DNA of 64,000 bases from Methylobacillus glycogenes JCM 2850 (GCF_000617925.1 NZ_BAMT01000004.1:62001-126000); one strand, 5' to 3'; counted from the stretch's first letter, positions 35,631 to 44,867 are shown. Translations and numbers: made by a program. Notes: generated by a model not told the origin, from the sequence alone.

Positions 35631-36197
35631 ATGAAATTGCGCAACCTTGTATTCGCATTAGGTCTTGGCTTCGCCAGCACTCAGGCATTTGCTTTTGGTT
35701 CCATTCTTGTTTCTGAACCTGGCGCGGATGGCTTTAGCATCAATACTCTGGCTTTCAATGGCTCTAGCTATGATGTCACCAAGCTCACTTTCGATTTTTC
35801 AACCAGCAGCACTACTGATGGCAGCCACCTGGTGATTGATGGCTCACCATTCAGCATCAACGCGCCAAGTGGTGGTACTGCCACTTTCTTTGGTAGTGGC
35901 GCGCACTTTGGCTTTACGTTTACCAGTTTCAACACTTTCGATGTCTTCAGCTTCTCTTGGGATCCAGATTCCGCCATCAATTCAGGGTATGGCGCAACCA
36001 GCCTGGATTTTGTTGGCGCTAAAGTCACCGCAGAAACCTCTAATGGTCTGGTCTATTTCGGTACCTTTACCCAGGTGGGCTTCACCCCTGATGTAACCGC
36101 AGTATTGGTGCCAGTGCCTGAGCCTTCCAGCTATGCCATGCTGGGTTTGGGCTTGGCCATGCTAGGCTTTACCGCCAAGCGTAGAAATTCGGTTTAA
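35631..36197 (+). CDS. PEP-CTERM sorting-domain exported protein
   Basis: The start at ATG 35631 (MKLRNLVFALGLGFASTQAFA) gives a clean signal peptide; the frame open since 35526 has no such feature. The 188-residue protein has a beta-rich Ser/Thr/Phe-rich middle. It ends in the PEP-CTERM tripartite tail: VPEPSS, a hydrophobic helix (YAMLGLGLAMLGFTA) and the basic KRRNSV. Such proteins are processed by an exosortase (EpsH/XrtA), which is not in this window. The cargo domain is not recognised. A terminator follows. The 381 bp between the csp stop and this gene hold no other gene. Confidence 0.85.
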   Translation: MKLRNLVFALGLGFASTQAFAFGSILVSEPGADGFSINTLAFNGSSYDVTKLTFDFSTSSTTDGSHLVIDGSPFSINAPSGGTATFFGSGAHFGFTFTSFNTFDVFSFSWDPDSAINSGYGATSLDFVGAKVTAETSNGLVYFGTFTQVGFTPDVTAVLVPVPEPSSYAMLGLGLAMLGFTAKRRNSV

Positions 36198-36222
36198 TCA
36201 CGCGAGTGCGTGACAACATGGC

Positions 36223-36250
36223 AAAACAGGGGCTTTAAGCCCCTGTTTTT
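36223..36250 (+). terminator. Rho-independent terminator of the PEP-CTERM gene
   Basis: Stem AAAACAGGGGCTT / AAGCCCCTGTTTT followed by a T-rich tract, just after the stop at 36197. Confidence 0.85.
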
Positions 36251-36292
36251 GTTTGCTGAGTAATCTTTAGCTCAAGATTGGATACGCTTTAC

Positions 36293-36808
36293 TTAAGGGT
36301 ATATATGTTGCCCCTGGTTCTCGTTCCAGTCTCTGACAAAGCGCTGTGAGTCTTCATCAGACCTAGACCTTACGCCAATCAGAATGCCGCCACTGTTCAC
36401 CCCAGCTTCGTATTCCTTCAGGCGGTCTTCAGGAATTGCCCAACCTACCAAGGCGCCTACCAGCCCAGCGGAAACCCCACCCGCGCCAGCACCCGCTACA
36501 GCGGCGGCCAATGGGCCAGCGACGACTAAACCTAAGCCAGGCAGGGTCAATACAGTGCCAGTGGCTACGATTGCGGCGGCAATGGCGCCGACGGATGCAC
36601 CCAAAGCACCGCCTATGGCAGCGCCTTGTGCAGATTTATTACCCACCTCGGTGACCAAGGTGGCATCTTTGCCGTAATAGCGCTCACGGGTTTCTTCAGA
36701 CATCACCACATCAATTTCTTCTGCCCTGTATCCCGCATCAAGCGCTCTGGTGTATGCGCGCTCTGCGCTGTCTCTATCGTTGAACAAGCCGGTAACGGTT
36801 CTAGTCAT
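36293..36808 (-). CDS. General stress protein with YflT-like N-terminus and glycine-zipper membrane segment
   Basis: The ATG ending at 36808 is preceded by AGGAGATCAT. Residues 1-50 (TRTVTGLFNDRDSAERAYTRA, IDVVMSEETRERYYG) match the heat-induced stress YflT/GsiB-17M-like domain. Residues 60-125 are Gly/Ala-rich hydrophobic segments (GAAIGGALGASVGAIAAAIVA, AAVAGAGAGGVSAGLVGALVG). The C-terminal part is a soluble repeat of the fold (YEAGVNSGGILIGVRSRSDED). The function is unknown beyond stress association. Confidence 0.75.
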   Translation of the reverse strand: MTRTVTGLFNDRDSAERAYTRALDAGYRAEEIDVVMSEETRERYYGKDATLVTEVGNKSAQGAAIGGALGASVGAIAAAIVATGTVLTLPGLGLVVAGPLAAAVAGAGAGGVSAGLVGALVGWAIPEDRLKEYEAGVNSGGILIGVRSRSDEDSQRFVRDWNENQGQHIYP

Positions 36809-36987
36809 GATGATCTCCTGAATATGTTGTTTGAATAATTGCGCACAGCTACTATGCGCGCCAAACAGGAGTTGGGCTGTCCGTTAGCCGCCTGATTTAC
36901 AGTAGGAAACCAAGAGCCTGGACGTAGGAATCAATGTGCCCTTGTGGCCCTGGAGCTGGCCCAGGACTGATAGACGGGCGGTGCTGT

Positions 36988-37320
36988 TTACTCGCGTTTC
37001 AGCAATATGGTGACCAGCAGTGTGGAGTCAGCCAGGGCGATGACGGTATGCGGCTCATCGACTGAGAGATAGACCAGTTGCTGAGCTTGCAGGACTTGCG
37101 CCCGCCCTTGCACTCGCAGCTCGACTTTCCCCTCCAGACACTGAATGGTGACGGCCCCTGCCGCCGTGTACTCAGGTGTGGTTTTGCCCGCTTTGAGCAC
37201 AAAGCGGAATACCTCAATATGACTTTCCCGTATCAGGGTGGCCGAGGTGGCATTGGCAAAATCACTGCCAAACGGGCGTATATCTATGATTTCGCTGGGT
37301 GCAAAGTGCTGGATACTCAT
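36988..37320 (-). CDS. Cupin-domain protein, downstream of norB
   Basis: A single cupin barrel of 110 residues: FRFVLKAGKTTPEYTAAGAVTIQCLEGKVELRV corresponds to cupin motif 1, though most metal-binding histidines are replaced; VYLSVDEPHTVIALADSTLLVTIL is motif 2. The 28-nt gap after the norB stop and the same orientation suggest one operon. Similar small cupins accompany qNor or hemerythrin genes and may act as NO-response accessory proteins, which is inference. Confidence 0.75.
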   Translation of the reverse strand: MSIQHFAPSEIIDIRPFGSDFANATSATLIRESHIEVFRFVLKAGKTTPEYTAAGAVTIQCLEGKVELRVQGRAQVLQAQQLVYLSVDEPHTVIALADSTLLVTILLKRE

Positions 37321-37348
37321 GGTTGCTATCTCCTCAGGCAGGTGAATC

Positions 37349-39604
37349 TCAAGCCTTGCGCGCTACAGCAAGGCCACGATACAGGCTTAGCGTTATCTGG
37401 CTGGCAATGGATAAGGCACCGACGATAAAGACCACATCGCCCAAGGTTCTGACCCAGCGTAGCGTTTGTAGCAAGGGCTGCTGCATAAATGCCTCGCTAC
37501 GCGCATACCATAAGCCTTCGTTGAAGCTGGCCTGGAATTGCAACACGCCTATAGGCAGCAGGCTGGAAAAGATCATCATCAGCAAACCGATATTGAGTGC
37601 CCAGAACCCGGTTTTCATGAGTTTGTCATTGAATATGGTTTGTGGGTGAATATATCGTAGTACCAGCAAGCAAAAGCCTAGCGCCAAAAAGCCATAGACA
37701 CCGAATAGCGCCGCATGGGCATGCACAGCTGTAGTGTTGAGACCTTGAATGTAATACAGAGAAATAGGTGGGTTGATCAGGAAGCCGAACACCCCAGCCC
37801 CCAGCATGTTCCAGAACGCCACTGCCGCAAAGCAGCACAAAGGCCAGCGCAAATTATTGAGCCAGGGGGCGCGAGTATGCAAATGCCAGTTGTGCCAGGC
37901 TTCATGGCCCAATACCAGCAATGGCACTACTTCCAGTGCGCTGAAGCTTGCGCCTATGGCCATGACAGGCGTAGTGGTGCCAGCGAAATACAGGTGATGG
38001 AAGGTGCCGGGTATGCCGCCCACCATGAACAATGAAGCCGAGGCCAGGCTGGCCGTGGTGGCCATGGTGCGTGACACCAGCCCCAGGGACATGAAGATAA
38101 AGGCCAGCGCAGCGGTGGCAAACACCTCAAAAATGCCCTCCACCCATAGATGCACCACCCACCAACGCCAGTATTCCATCACCGAAAGATTGCTGTGCTC
38201 GCCATAAAACAAGCCGCTGCCATAGAACAGGCCTATGGCAATCACCGAGGCGGTAAGCAAGGCCAGCAGGTTTTTGTCACCATCATGGGCTTTCAGTGCT
38301 GGCAACATGCAGCGCAGCATCAGCGCCAGCCAGACCAGCAAGCCTACAAACAGGGCAATCTGCCAGAAACGGCCCAGGTCTATATATTCATAGCCCTGGT
38401 GACCAAACCAGAAATTGAAATGGATAGGTAAGAACTGCGCAATAGCGGAATACTGGCCGAGGAAAGAGCCAGCGACCACAACCAGCAAGGCCACAAACAG
38501 GATATTGACGCCCAGTTTCTGGTAAGCCGGATCTTTGCCGCCGTTGATCAATGGCGCTAAAAACAGACCCGCCGCGAGAAAGCCAGTGGCAATCCAAAAC
38601 AGGGCGCTTTGAATATGCCAGGTGCGGGTGAGCGAATAAGGGAACCAGCGTGACACATCTATGCCGTAGAACTCCTGGCCTTCCACGGTGTAATGGGCGG
38701 TAAAACCACCTATCATGACCTGAAACACCAGCAAGGCCGCGACGATGAATAAATACTTGCCCAAGGCCTGCTGTGAGGGGGTGAGCTTGAAGCTGGTGAT
38801 GGGGTCTAGCTTGCCCGCCACAGGCGCAACATCATCCTCCTTGCGCAATATAGACCAACCCAGTACCAAAAATCCCACCCCTGCCAGCAACAGCACCACG
38901 CTGCCCATGGACCAGAGAATGTTCTCACTGCTAGGTTGATTGCCAATCAAAGGTTCATGCGGCCAATTATTGGTATAAGTGACTTTGCTGTCCGGACGCT
39001 CCGTGGCAGCGGCCCAAGCTGTCCAGAAAAAGAATTGTGAGAGTTTTTGCCTGGCTTCTGCATCGGGCAGGGTGTTTTCTTTCATCGCAAAGGCGATGCG
39101 GGTTTGCTTGAGTGATGCAGCATCGGAAAACAGGGCTTCGTAATAAGCCGCGGTTTGTTGTAGCGCCAGGGCGCGTCTGGGCGTGAGGGTCAGACTGCCA
39201 TCGTCACTCAAGCTATTGCCGCGATATTCCTGTTTGAGTAATTCACGCAGGCCAGCTTGCTGCACAGCATCCAGCTCACGGTAAGGCGCCTGAAAAGTTT
39301 CTCTGGCGGCAATGTCTAGCCAGGCGACCAATTCCCTGTGCAGCCAGTCTGCACTCCAGTCTGGTGCTTGATAAGCGCCATGGCCCCAGATAGAGCCTAA
39401 TTGCATACCGCCTATGGATTGCCAATGTGATTGGCCTTGCAGAATGTCGGCCTTAGTGAACACCAGGCTGTGATTCTGACTGGCAACACGCTCGGGGATG
39501 GGCGGCGCCAGGCGATAAATTTCACTGCCGTAATAACCCAGAATACTGAAGGTAAAGATCAGCACTGCGATGAGGATGAACCAAAGCTTTTTATAGGCTC
39601 CCAT
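37349..39604 (-). CDS. norB: Quinol-dependent nitric oxide reductase (qNor)
   Basis: The start is set at the ATG ending at 39604 (MGAYKKLWFILIAV), with AAGGAG upstream; a longer frame adds 30 unlikely residues. The 751 aa match the single-subunit qNor type: an N-terminal hydrophilic extension between helix 1 and the core replaces NorC, and there are about 14 membrane helices in all. The haem and non-haem iron histidines are seen in RTWHIQSALFWIATGF, WWVVHLWVEGIFEVF (His-Leu-Trp-Val-Glu) and TFHHLYFAGTT, and a late His in VHAHAALFGVYGF. It reduces NO to N2O at the inner membrane with electrons from quinol, probably for detoxification. Confidence 0.93.
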   Translation of the reverse strand: MGAYKKLWFILIAVLIFTFSILGYYGSEIYRLAPPIPERVASQNHSLVFTKADILQGQSHWQSIGGMQLGSIWGHGAYQAPDWSADWLHRELVAWLDIAARETFQAPYRELDAVQQAGLRELLKQEYRGNSLSDDGSLTLTPRRALALQQTAAYYEALFSDAASLKQTRIAFAMKENTLPDAEARQKLSQFFFWTAWAAATERPDSKVTYTNNWPHEPLIGNQPSSENILWSMGSVVLLLAGVGFLVLGWSILRKEDDVAPVAGKLDPITSFKLTPSQQALGKYLFIVAALLVFQVMIGGFTAHYTVEGQEFYGIDVSRWFPYSLTRTWHIQSALFWIATGFLAAGLFLAPLINGGKDPAYQKLGVNILFVALLVVVAGSFLGQYSAIAQFLPIHFNFWFGHQGYEYIDLGRFWQIALFVGLLVWLALMLRCMLPALKAHDGDKNLLALLTASVIAIGLFYGSGLFYGEHSNLSVMEYWRWWVVHLWVEGIFEVFATAALAFIFMSLGLVSRTMATTASLASASLFMVGGIPGTFHHLYFAGTTTPVMAIGASFSALEVVPLLVLGHEAWHNWHLHTRAPWLNNLRWPLCCFAAVAFWNMLGAGVFGFLINPPISLYYIQGLNTTAVHAHAALFGVYGFLALGFCLLVLRYIHPQTIFNDKLMKTGFWALNIGLLMMIFSSLLPIGVLQFQASFNEGLWYARSEAFMQQPLLQTLRWVRTLGDVVFIVGALSIASQITLSLYRGLAVARKA

Positions 39605-39620
39605 GAGTTTCTCCTTGTTA

Positions 39621-39636
39621 TTATTCAGATGAATAA
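39621..39636. promoter_or_regulatory. Palindrome in the norB leader
   Basis: TTATTCA and TGAATAA form a 7-bp dyad with a 2-nt spacer, 17-32 nt before the norB start codon. It could be an operator for an NO- or oxygen-responsive regulator, or a leader hairpin. It does not match the FNR/DNR box (TTGAT-N4-ATCAA). Confidence 0.3.
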
Positions 39637-39775
39637 CGCCGCAATCGTGAGAATACCTTACCACAATCAAAACAGGGTTAATGCTGCGCAACAATAATGA
39701 CTTGTAGTTATTTGATGAGGAATTTAGTCAGTCACAGGCTGGTGCGGTTGAGCAGGGGGCGAAATAGGGGGCTAA

Positions 39776-41959
39776 TCAGGCATTTTTTTTCCAGCCCTGC
39801 CCCTGCCATAACAGCTCGGCAAATTCCGCGGCAGGCAATGGTTGCGAGAACAAATAGCCTTGGCCTTCACCGCAACCAATCTTGAACAAAGCCTGTTGTT
39901 GGGCCTCAGTTTCTATGCCTTCGGCGATGGTCTCGAGCGCGTAGGCATTGGCCATATCAATTACCGCCGTGACCACGGCTCTGTCTTGCTGTGACTCCAG
40001 CATGCCCTGGACAAAGGAGCGGTCTATCTTGATGCGGCTTATGGGGAATTGCTTCAACAAACTTAGAGAGGCGTAACCCGTGCCAAAATCATCAAAGGCC
40101 ACGCCCACCCCCAACTCGCGCACACGGCGTAGGGAATCAAGTACCAGCTCGTTATGCTCCAGCACAATGTTTTCAGTGATTTCCAGCTCCAGCGCAGAGG
40201 GTGGTAGCCCGTGCCGTTCCAGGGCCGCCATCACATGACTGGCAAGGTCATCCACGCGGAATTGCGCGCCAAACAGATTGACGCCCATTCTGAAATCACC
40301 AAACCCAGCCCTTCGCCATTGCGCGGCCTGGGCGCAGGCTTCATCTAGAATCCAGTAACCTACGGTGGCGGCCAGCGGCCCATTTTCCAGCGCGGGCAGG
40401 AAGGCCGCAGGGGAGAGTAAACCCCGCTTGGGATGACGCCAGCGCAGCAGCGCCTCCGCCCCCACCAAAGCGCCATCAGCCAGGCGAGTCTGCGATTGGT
40501 AGTACAGCACCAACTCACCTTGATGCACAGCGCGGTGTAACTCCAAACCATATAGATGACGTGCCACCGCCTCCATGCGCAGCGCTTTCTCGAACAAATA
40601 CGCTTGCGCCCCCCCAAGCCGCTTGGCATGGAATAGCGCCAGGTCTGCATCGCCAATCAACTCCAGGGCCTCCATCGCGTCTAGTGGCGACATGGCAACC
40701 CCACAACTGGCACTAATACGGATTTCGTGATGATTGATGATAATGGGCCTGGCCAGGCTGTCGATGAGCAGCTGTGCCATAGAGGCGGCTTGCACAGGTT
40801 TATCAACCAGTGGCATCAATAGCGCAAACTCATCACCACCAATGCGCGCTACCAAGCCCGAGATACCTATGCCATTGGCCAGCCTTTGCGCCACCTGGCA
40901 GAGAATATGGTCGCCTACCAGATGTCCCAAAGAGTCATTTACATCCTTGAAGCCATCAAGATCGAGCATAAAGACCGCGATTTTCTCTTTGTCGAGAATC
41001 GCCTGCTCCACTTCACGATAGAAGCGTCCGCGGTTGGCAAGCCCAGTGAGAATATCGGTAGTGGCCAGCCTATGTAATTCAGCTTCTTCACGTTTTTTGG
41101 CGGTGATGTCATGCAAATGGGCATTGAAAACCAGCTGGCCATGCTCTTGCCAGCAGAAGAGTGAAAGCCCCAGCTCAAACTCGCTGCCATCCTTGCGCAA
41201 ACCATGCACGCTATCTGGCATGGCAATGCCATCGAAAGTGCCATTGGCTATGGCTTGCGACAATAGTTGGTGGAAAAGCGCGTGCTCTCGTGCAGGGATT
41301 AACTGATCTATAGACAAACCCTCGCCCTCTGCCAAGTCATAGCCATGCAAAGTGGCTGCTGCCTGATTCCAGGTCACGATACGGCGGTGCGTATCAAACC
41401 ACACTACGGCAGTGGGTGAGTTGCGCGCAAACTCTTCAAAAGGACGGCGTGACTGTTCGGTAGAAATTTCCATGCGGCGCAATTCAAGGCGGTCAACAGC
41501 CATTTTGGCCAACTCGCTCAAGCGCTCGCAATCTTCCTTGGAGAACTCTCTAGGCTTGGCATCAATCACACATAGTGCCCCCAAGGCATGACCATCCGGG
41601 GAAAGCAGGGGAATGCCAGCATAAAAACGTAAATTGACCGGACCGACCACCAGGGGGTTATCGTGAAAGCGTTCGTCCAGTTGAGAATCAGGCACCACCA
41701 TGACATTGTGTTGATTGATGGCATGGGCGCAAAACGATACATCCCGCCCCATATCCACCTTGCCTACACCCACGCTGGCAGCAAAAAATACATGGTCACT
41801 GCCTATCATATTGATCGCCGCTACTGGCATGTTGAACATGCGGGCCGCGATTTGCACCACAGGGTCTAGTGCAGGTAAAGGCTGTTCCGGCCCTAATCCA
41901 TAAGCCGCCAGAGCCTGTAAACGTTGCTCTTCATCTAATGGGATCGCTGGGCATTTCAT
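39776..41959 (-). CDS. GAF-PAS-GGDEF-EAL c-di-GMP signalling protein
   Basis: 727 residues with domains in order: an N-terminal GAF domain (about 20-165), with PVAAINMIGSDHVFF and FYAGIPLLSPDGHALGALCVID; PAS (about 170-290), with RNSPTAVVWFDTHRRIVTWN; GGDEF (about 300-455), with the intact active site RIGGDEFAL; and EAL (about 470-720), with GAEALLRWRHP and DDFGTGYASLSLLKQ. Both catalytic motifs look intact, so it could make or degrade cyclic di-GMP. There is no membrane segment. It is about 6 kb from the BcsA PilZ effector, so it may influence cellulose synthesis; that link is inference. Confidence 0.92.
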   Translation of the reverse strand: MKCPAIPLDEEQRLQALAAYGLGPEQPLPALDPVVQIAARMFNMPVAAINMIGSDHVFFAASVGVGKVDMGRDVSFCAHAINQHNVMVVPDSQLDERFHDNPLVVGPVNLRFYAGIPLLSPDGHALGALCVIDAKPREFSKEDCERLSELAKMAVDRLELRRMEISTEQSRRPFEEFARNSPTAVVWFDTHRRIVTWNQAAATLHGYDLAEGEGLSIDQLIPAREHALFHQLLSQAIANGTFDGIAMPDSVHGLRKDGSEFELGLSLFCWQEHGQLVFNAHLHDITAKKREEAELHRLATTDILTGLANRGRFYREVEQAILDKEKIAVFMLDLDGFKDVNDSLGHLVGDHILCQVAQRLANGIGISGLVARIGGDEFALLMPLVDKPVQAASMAQLLIDSLARPIIINHHEIRISASCGVAMSPLDAMEALELIGDADLALFHAKRLGGAQAYLFEKALRMEAVARHLYGLELHRAVHQGELVLYYQSQTRLADGALVGAEALLRWRHPKRGLLSPAAFLPALENGPLAATVGYWILDEACAQAAQWRRAGFGDFRMGVNLFGAQFRVDDLASHVMAALERHGLPPSALELEITENIVLEHNELVLDSLRRVRELGVGVAFDDFGTGYASLSLLKQFPISRIKIDRSFVQGMLESQQDRAVVTAVIDMANAYALETIAEGIETEAQQQALFKIGCGEGQGYLFSQPLPAAEFAELLWQGQGWKKNA

Positions 41960-42325
41960 CAGAGCATCCTATAAGAAAGTAAATATAGAACAATGACGTG
42001 CTGTGAATCTCACCATGTTAGCAGGACACGATTGTTTTCACTTCATGCGTCAATATTAAGACTTGTTATTACTTGGGCCGAGCTGGAAACGGGCAAGGCT
42101 GTCACAGGGGAATATTAATATGATAAAAATGAAAATGCTACTGATGCATTTGATTTTGCTGAGTTACTAGCTGAATCAGTATGGAATCACCCACGGAATA
42201 ACACCCAAGTCCTCACACATGCTCTGGGTTGGGCATGAACTGTCTAGATTGCATGAATTGTCTTGATTAGAAGTCGAGCTGAAATCAGTGGTACAGCGAT
42301 TTGAAATGGAGGAAATTCAGGCAAT
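41960..42325. other. Intergenic region upstream of the GGDEF-EAL gene
   Basis: No gene is recognised. It holds one copy (42118-42134) of a 17-bp sequence that recurs at 42682-42698. Confidence 0.4.
42118..42134 (+). repeat. 17-bp direct repeat, left copy
   Basis: ATATGATAAAAATGAAA occurs here and again at 42682-42698, in the same orientation, on either side of tRNA-Met. Confidence 0.6.
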
Positions 42326-42353
42326 AAAAAACCCGCCGTAAAGCGGGTTTTTA
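42326..42353 (-). terminator. Terminator of tRNA-Met
   Basis: Hairpin AAAAACCCGC / GCGGGTTTTT with flanking A- and T-runs, about 30 nt past the tRNA 3' end on the minus strand. Confidence 0.8.
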
Positions 42354-42381
42354 TGCTCCAGGATATCCTGGGGCAGGTATT

Positions 42382-42458
42382 TGGTGGTGATGGGGGGACT
42401 TGAACCCTCGACCCCAGGATTATGAATCCTGTGCTCTAACCAGCTGAGCTACATCACC
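42382..42458 (-). tRNA. tRNA-Met (CAT), elongator type
   Basis: A complete 77-nt cloverleaf with encoded CCA. The acceptor stem GGTGATG pairs with CATCACC, and the D-arm GCTCAGCTGGTTAGAGC is normal. The anticodon loop TTCATAA has CAT, and the T-arm carries GTTCAAGTC. The body resembles proteobacterial elongator tRNA-Met more than initiator or tRNA-Ile2(CAT), but the lysidine type cannot be excluded by eye. Confidence 0.93.
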
Positions 42459-42833
42459 AGGCCATTGGATTTGACCAAGCCCGCTATTCTATTTTTTTGT
42501 ATCGCGGCTGTCAAAGAGGAAATGGGGTTTTGGCAAGATTCTTTATCAATGAGTATGAATTGCTCATGCGTAGCAGCGATTCAACTCATCAAAATGGCTG
42601 CAAATAGCCAGCAGACTGGTTTTGAGTGATTGCCTGAATATAAAGGGAAAAATTCATACTTTCATCTGTAATTCTATGCTGATATGATAAAAATGAAATC
42701 TATTGGACCGTTTGTTTTGCGCCGTGCTGTTTGTCCTACGTGAAATTGGGCATCCGTCTGATGGCCCATTTTCTGCTAAAGCGCAAAATGCCTTCATCAA
42801 TGCATGTCATTTGAATATACGGGGGAATGGATC
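42459..42833. other. Intergenic region upstream of HDO copy 2
   Basis: This holds the tRNA-Met promoter (minus) and the HDO copy 2 promoter (plus). The only recognised element is the right copy of the 17-bp repeat at 42682-42698. Confidence 0.4.
42682..42698 (+). repeat. 17-bp direct repeat, right copy
   Basis: Second exact copy of ATATGATAAAAATGAAA, 564 bp from the first. It lies about 135 nt before the HDO copy 2 start. Confidence 0.6.
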
Positions 42834-44329
42834 ATGGAAGAGTTTGCGCTAGGCCGGGGTTTTGAGGTCGGAACATTGTCTAATCTGGTGTTCGGGCGAG
42901 AGATACCAAAACTTGTGCTTAAGCGTAACAAACCTGTTCTTGAAGTTGCTGAATCCCCCGCTCTTGTTCGACCTTCCAATGTGCGTCAGCTTTATCACAC
43001 GCTGTCTCGTCAGCAGGCTGATGCTCAAGCATGCAAGGCTGCGCGTGAGTTTTTGGATGCGAGTTTGCTTGAAGCTGCGCGTCTGCCAGAGGGCTTGCCA
43101 GCAGAATTAAATGAGTTGCAGCGTGTGCTGGAAAAGCGCGCGGCGACTTTGAGTCGCGACTACCGGGCTTATCTCAAGGATAGGCATAAAGGTCAGCCTA
43201 GGCGTTATTTCAATCATCAATCCCATGCCCTACATTTTCTGCAAGCGATTGCGCCTACGCGCATGGTGGAAGGTGCCTGGTTATATGGTTTTTTACGTTT
43301 CTGGCGCGATGCGCAATATGCGCCGCTGTGCAAAATTTACCTCAAGAGTCTGGGCGAAGGCCGTGAACAGTGCAATCAGGTCAGGCTTTATCAGCACATG
43401 CTGGACAGCAATGGTTGTCAGCAGTGGCAGCAGATGGATGAGCAGTACTATGTACAAGGCTTGATACGCCTGGCTTTGGGACACCATGTAGAAGAATATC
43501 TGCCAGAAATCATAGGTTTCAATCTGGGCTACGAGCAAGTATCCCTGCCCATGCTGATTGCAGCCTATGAGTTGAGTGAGCTGGATGTGCAGCCTCACTA
43601 TTTCACCCTGCATGCCACTGAGGATGATGCATGCATTGCCAGTGCCATCAGGTTATTGCAACCACTGTTGCAAAATGCGGCCTCTGAGGAGGAGCGCCTG
43701 GCCTTGATGCAGCGTGTTAATAATGGTTACAAGCTTAATCAGCTAGGCATGAATATCGATGATATTGTGGCCAGTTTTGATTTGCAGCAGGCGTTTTTAG
43801 CCGTCATGCAGCCACGCGCTGCTTTCATTGAGCGCGTCTACCGCATTGATTGCATGGAGCGCGGAATACGCGGGCGCTGGCCAGATAGCTTGCCGCTGGT
43901 TTCCCTGATGCAGCATTTATGCAATGAAGGCTGGATGCAAGGTGAAACCCTGGCTCAAACCCGCTTGTGGCAGACCATGGAGCGTGGCGGTATTTTGCCC
44001 AATGCTATGAGGCCCAGGTGTTGAATGATTGGTTTGGCAAGGCTGAGGAATATTGCAAGCGCTTGGCTTACGTGGATACACAGCATTTGACTAGTGTTGA
44101 GGAGCGTATGCCCGAGGTAGTACATGCTGAGCAACCAAGTCTGGATAGTGTCAGCACCGCCAGCAGCCAGGATGAGGTAATGGCGTGTGTGATCAGCCTG
44201 ATGTCACCCCAGATGCATCACACACAGGAAGGGCTTAAGGCTGCCCGAGTGTATAAGTCCATACTGGAAAAAGGCAGCGAATTATATTCGCAGCACTATG
44301 CCTTTTTCTTGATGCGCCAAGCTGAATAG
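42834..44329 (+). CDS. Haem-oxygenase-like oxidase homologue (HDO), copy 2, degenerate site, frameshifted
   Basis: Start at ATG 42834 (MEEFALGRGF) behind GGGGGA; an ATG at 42804 is also possible. It aligns along its length with copy 1 at 30124: RRYFNHQSHALHFLQAIAPTRMVEGAWLYG, EEYLPEIIGFNLGYE and HYFTLH. Two putative ligand histidines of copy 1 are replaced: the one in QNHVALY is Gln182 (CNQVRLY), and the one in DNALSGH is Ser270 (DDACIAS). The frame breaks in the T-run at 43993-43996; one added T gives GIFAQCYEAQVLNDWF and a total of about 498 aa. It may be a non-catalytic or altered paralogue. Confidence 0.75.
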
Positions 44330-44392
44330 TCAGTCTTTGCTCGCATGAAAAATGACTGAAATAAAATAGGCAATCATCTGATGCCAAAGACT

Positions 44393-44422
44393 AAGCCAAG
44401 CAAGCATTTGCTTGGCTTTTTT
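44393..44422 (+). terminator. Rho-independent terminator of HDO copy 2
   Basis: Perfect 11-bp stem AAGCCAAGCAA / TTGCTTGGCTT with a 4-nt loop, then TTTTATT. Confidence 0.88.
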
Positions 44423-44562
44423 ATTGACAGTTTTCATTGATAAAAACGCTTATAGCGCGGCGCATATTGATCACGCACTAGTCATCGCCGGATGAGAGAA
44501 AAGTGTATGACAGAGAGTGTTATAACCATGAATGTAGTGCAGCAAGCATGGTGGTGAAACAA

Positions 44563-44590
44563 CAAAAAAGCCAAGCAATGCTTGGCTTTG
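44563..44590 (-). terminator. Rho-independent terminator of the KGG gene
   Basis: On the minus strand, stem AAAGCCAAGCA / TGCTTGGCTTT followed by a T-run (A-run on the plus strand). The stem is nearly the same as that of the hairpin at 44393. Confidence 0.85.
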
Positions 44591-44615
44591 TTCACATCAG
44601 GCGGATAGTGTTGCC

Positions 44616-44867
44616 TTAAGTTGCGCGTCTGCCACCTTTGCGGCCAGCAGCCTGAGCTTCCTTGGATGTAAATTGATGGGCTGTGCCCTTGGCATGGGCA
44701 GCTTGTCCACCTTTACGGCCAGCCAGGCGTGCAGAGTTGGAATCAAACTCGTGAGCTGTACCCTTGGCGTGAGCGGCTTTACCACCCATGCTGGCAATTT
44801 CACGCTGCTTTTGTGGACTCATTGCCGCGAAACCACGCGGCGCTGGTGTTTGCTGTTGAACCATCAT
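44616..44867 (-). CDS. KGG-repeat general stress protein
   Basis: GGAGG lies just before two adjacent ATGs. The 83 residues contain three copies of the stress-induced KGG motif: REIASMGGKAAHAKG, ARLAGRKGGQAAHAKG and AQAAGRKGGRRAT. The middle spacers (TAHEFDSN, TAHQFTSK) are repeated, which shows an internal duplication. The family (PF10685-type; B. subtilis GsiB and E. coli YmdF/YciG relatives) consists of hydrophilic stress proteins. It lies between HDO copy 2 and its methyltransferase on the other strand. Confidence 0.88.
   Translation of the reverse strand: MMVQQQTPAPRGFAAMSPQKQREIASMGGKAAHAKGTAHEFDSNSARLAGRKGGQAAHAKGTAHQFTSKEAQAAGRKGGRRAT

Noticed and set aside
42118..42698. The 17-bp repeats as attachment sites of an integrated element at tRNA-Met
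   Set aside because: The repeats are outside the tRNA 3' end, only 564 bp apart, and no integrase or phage gene is near.
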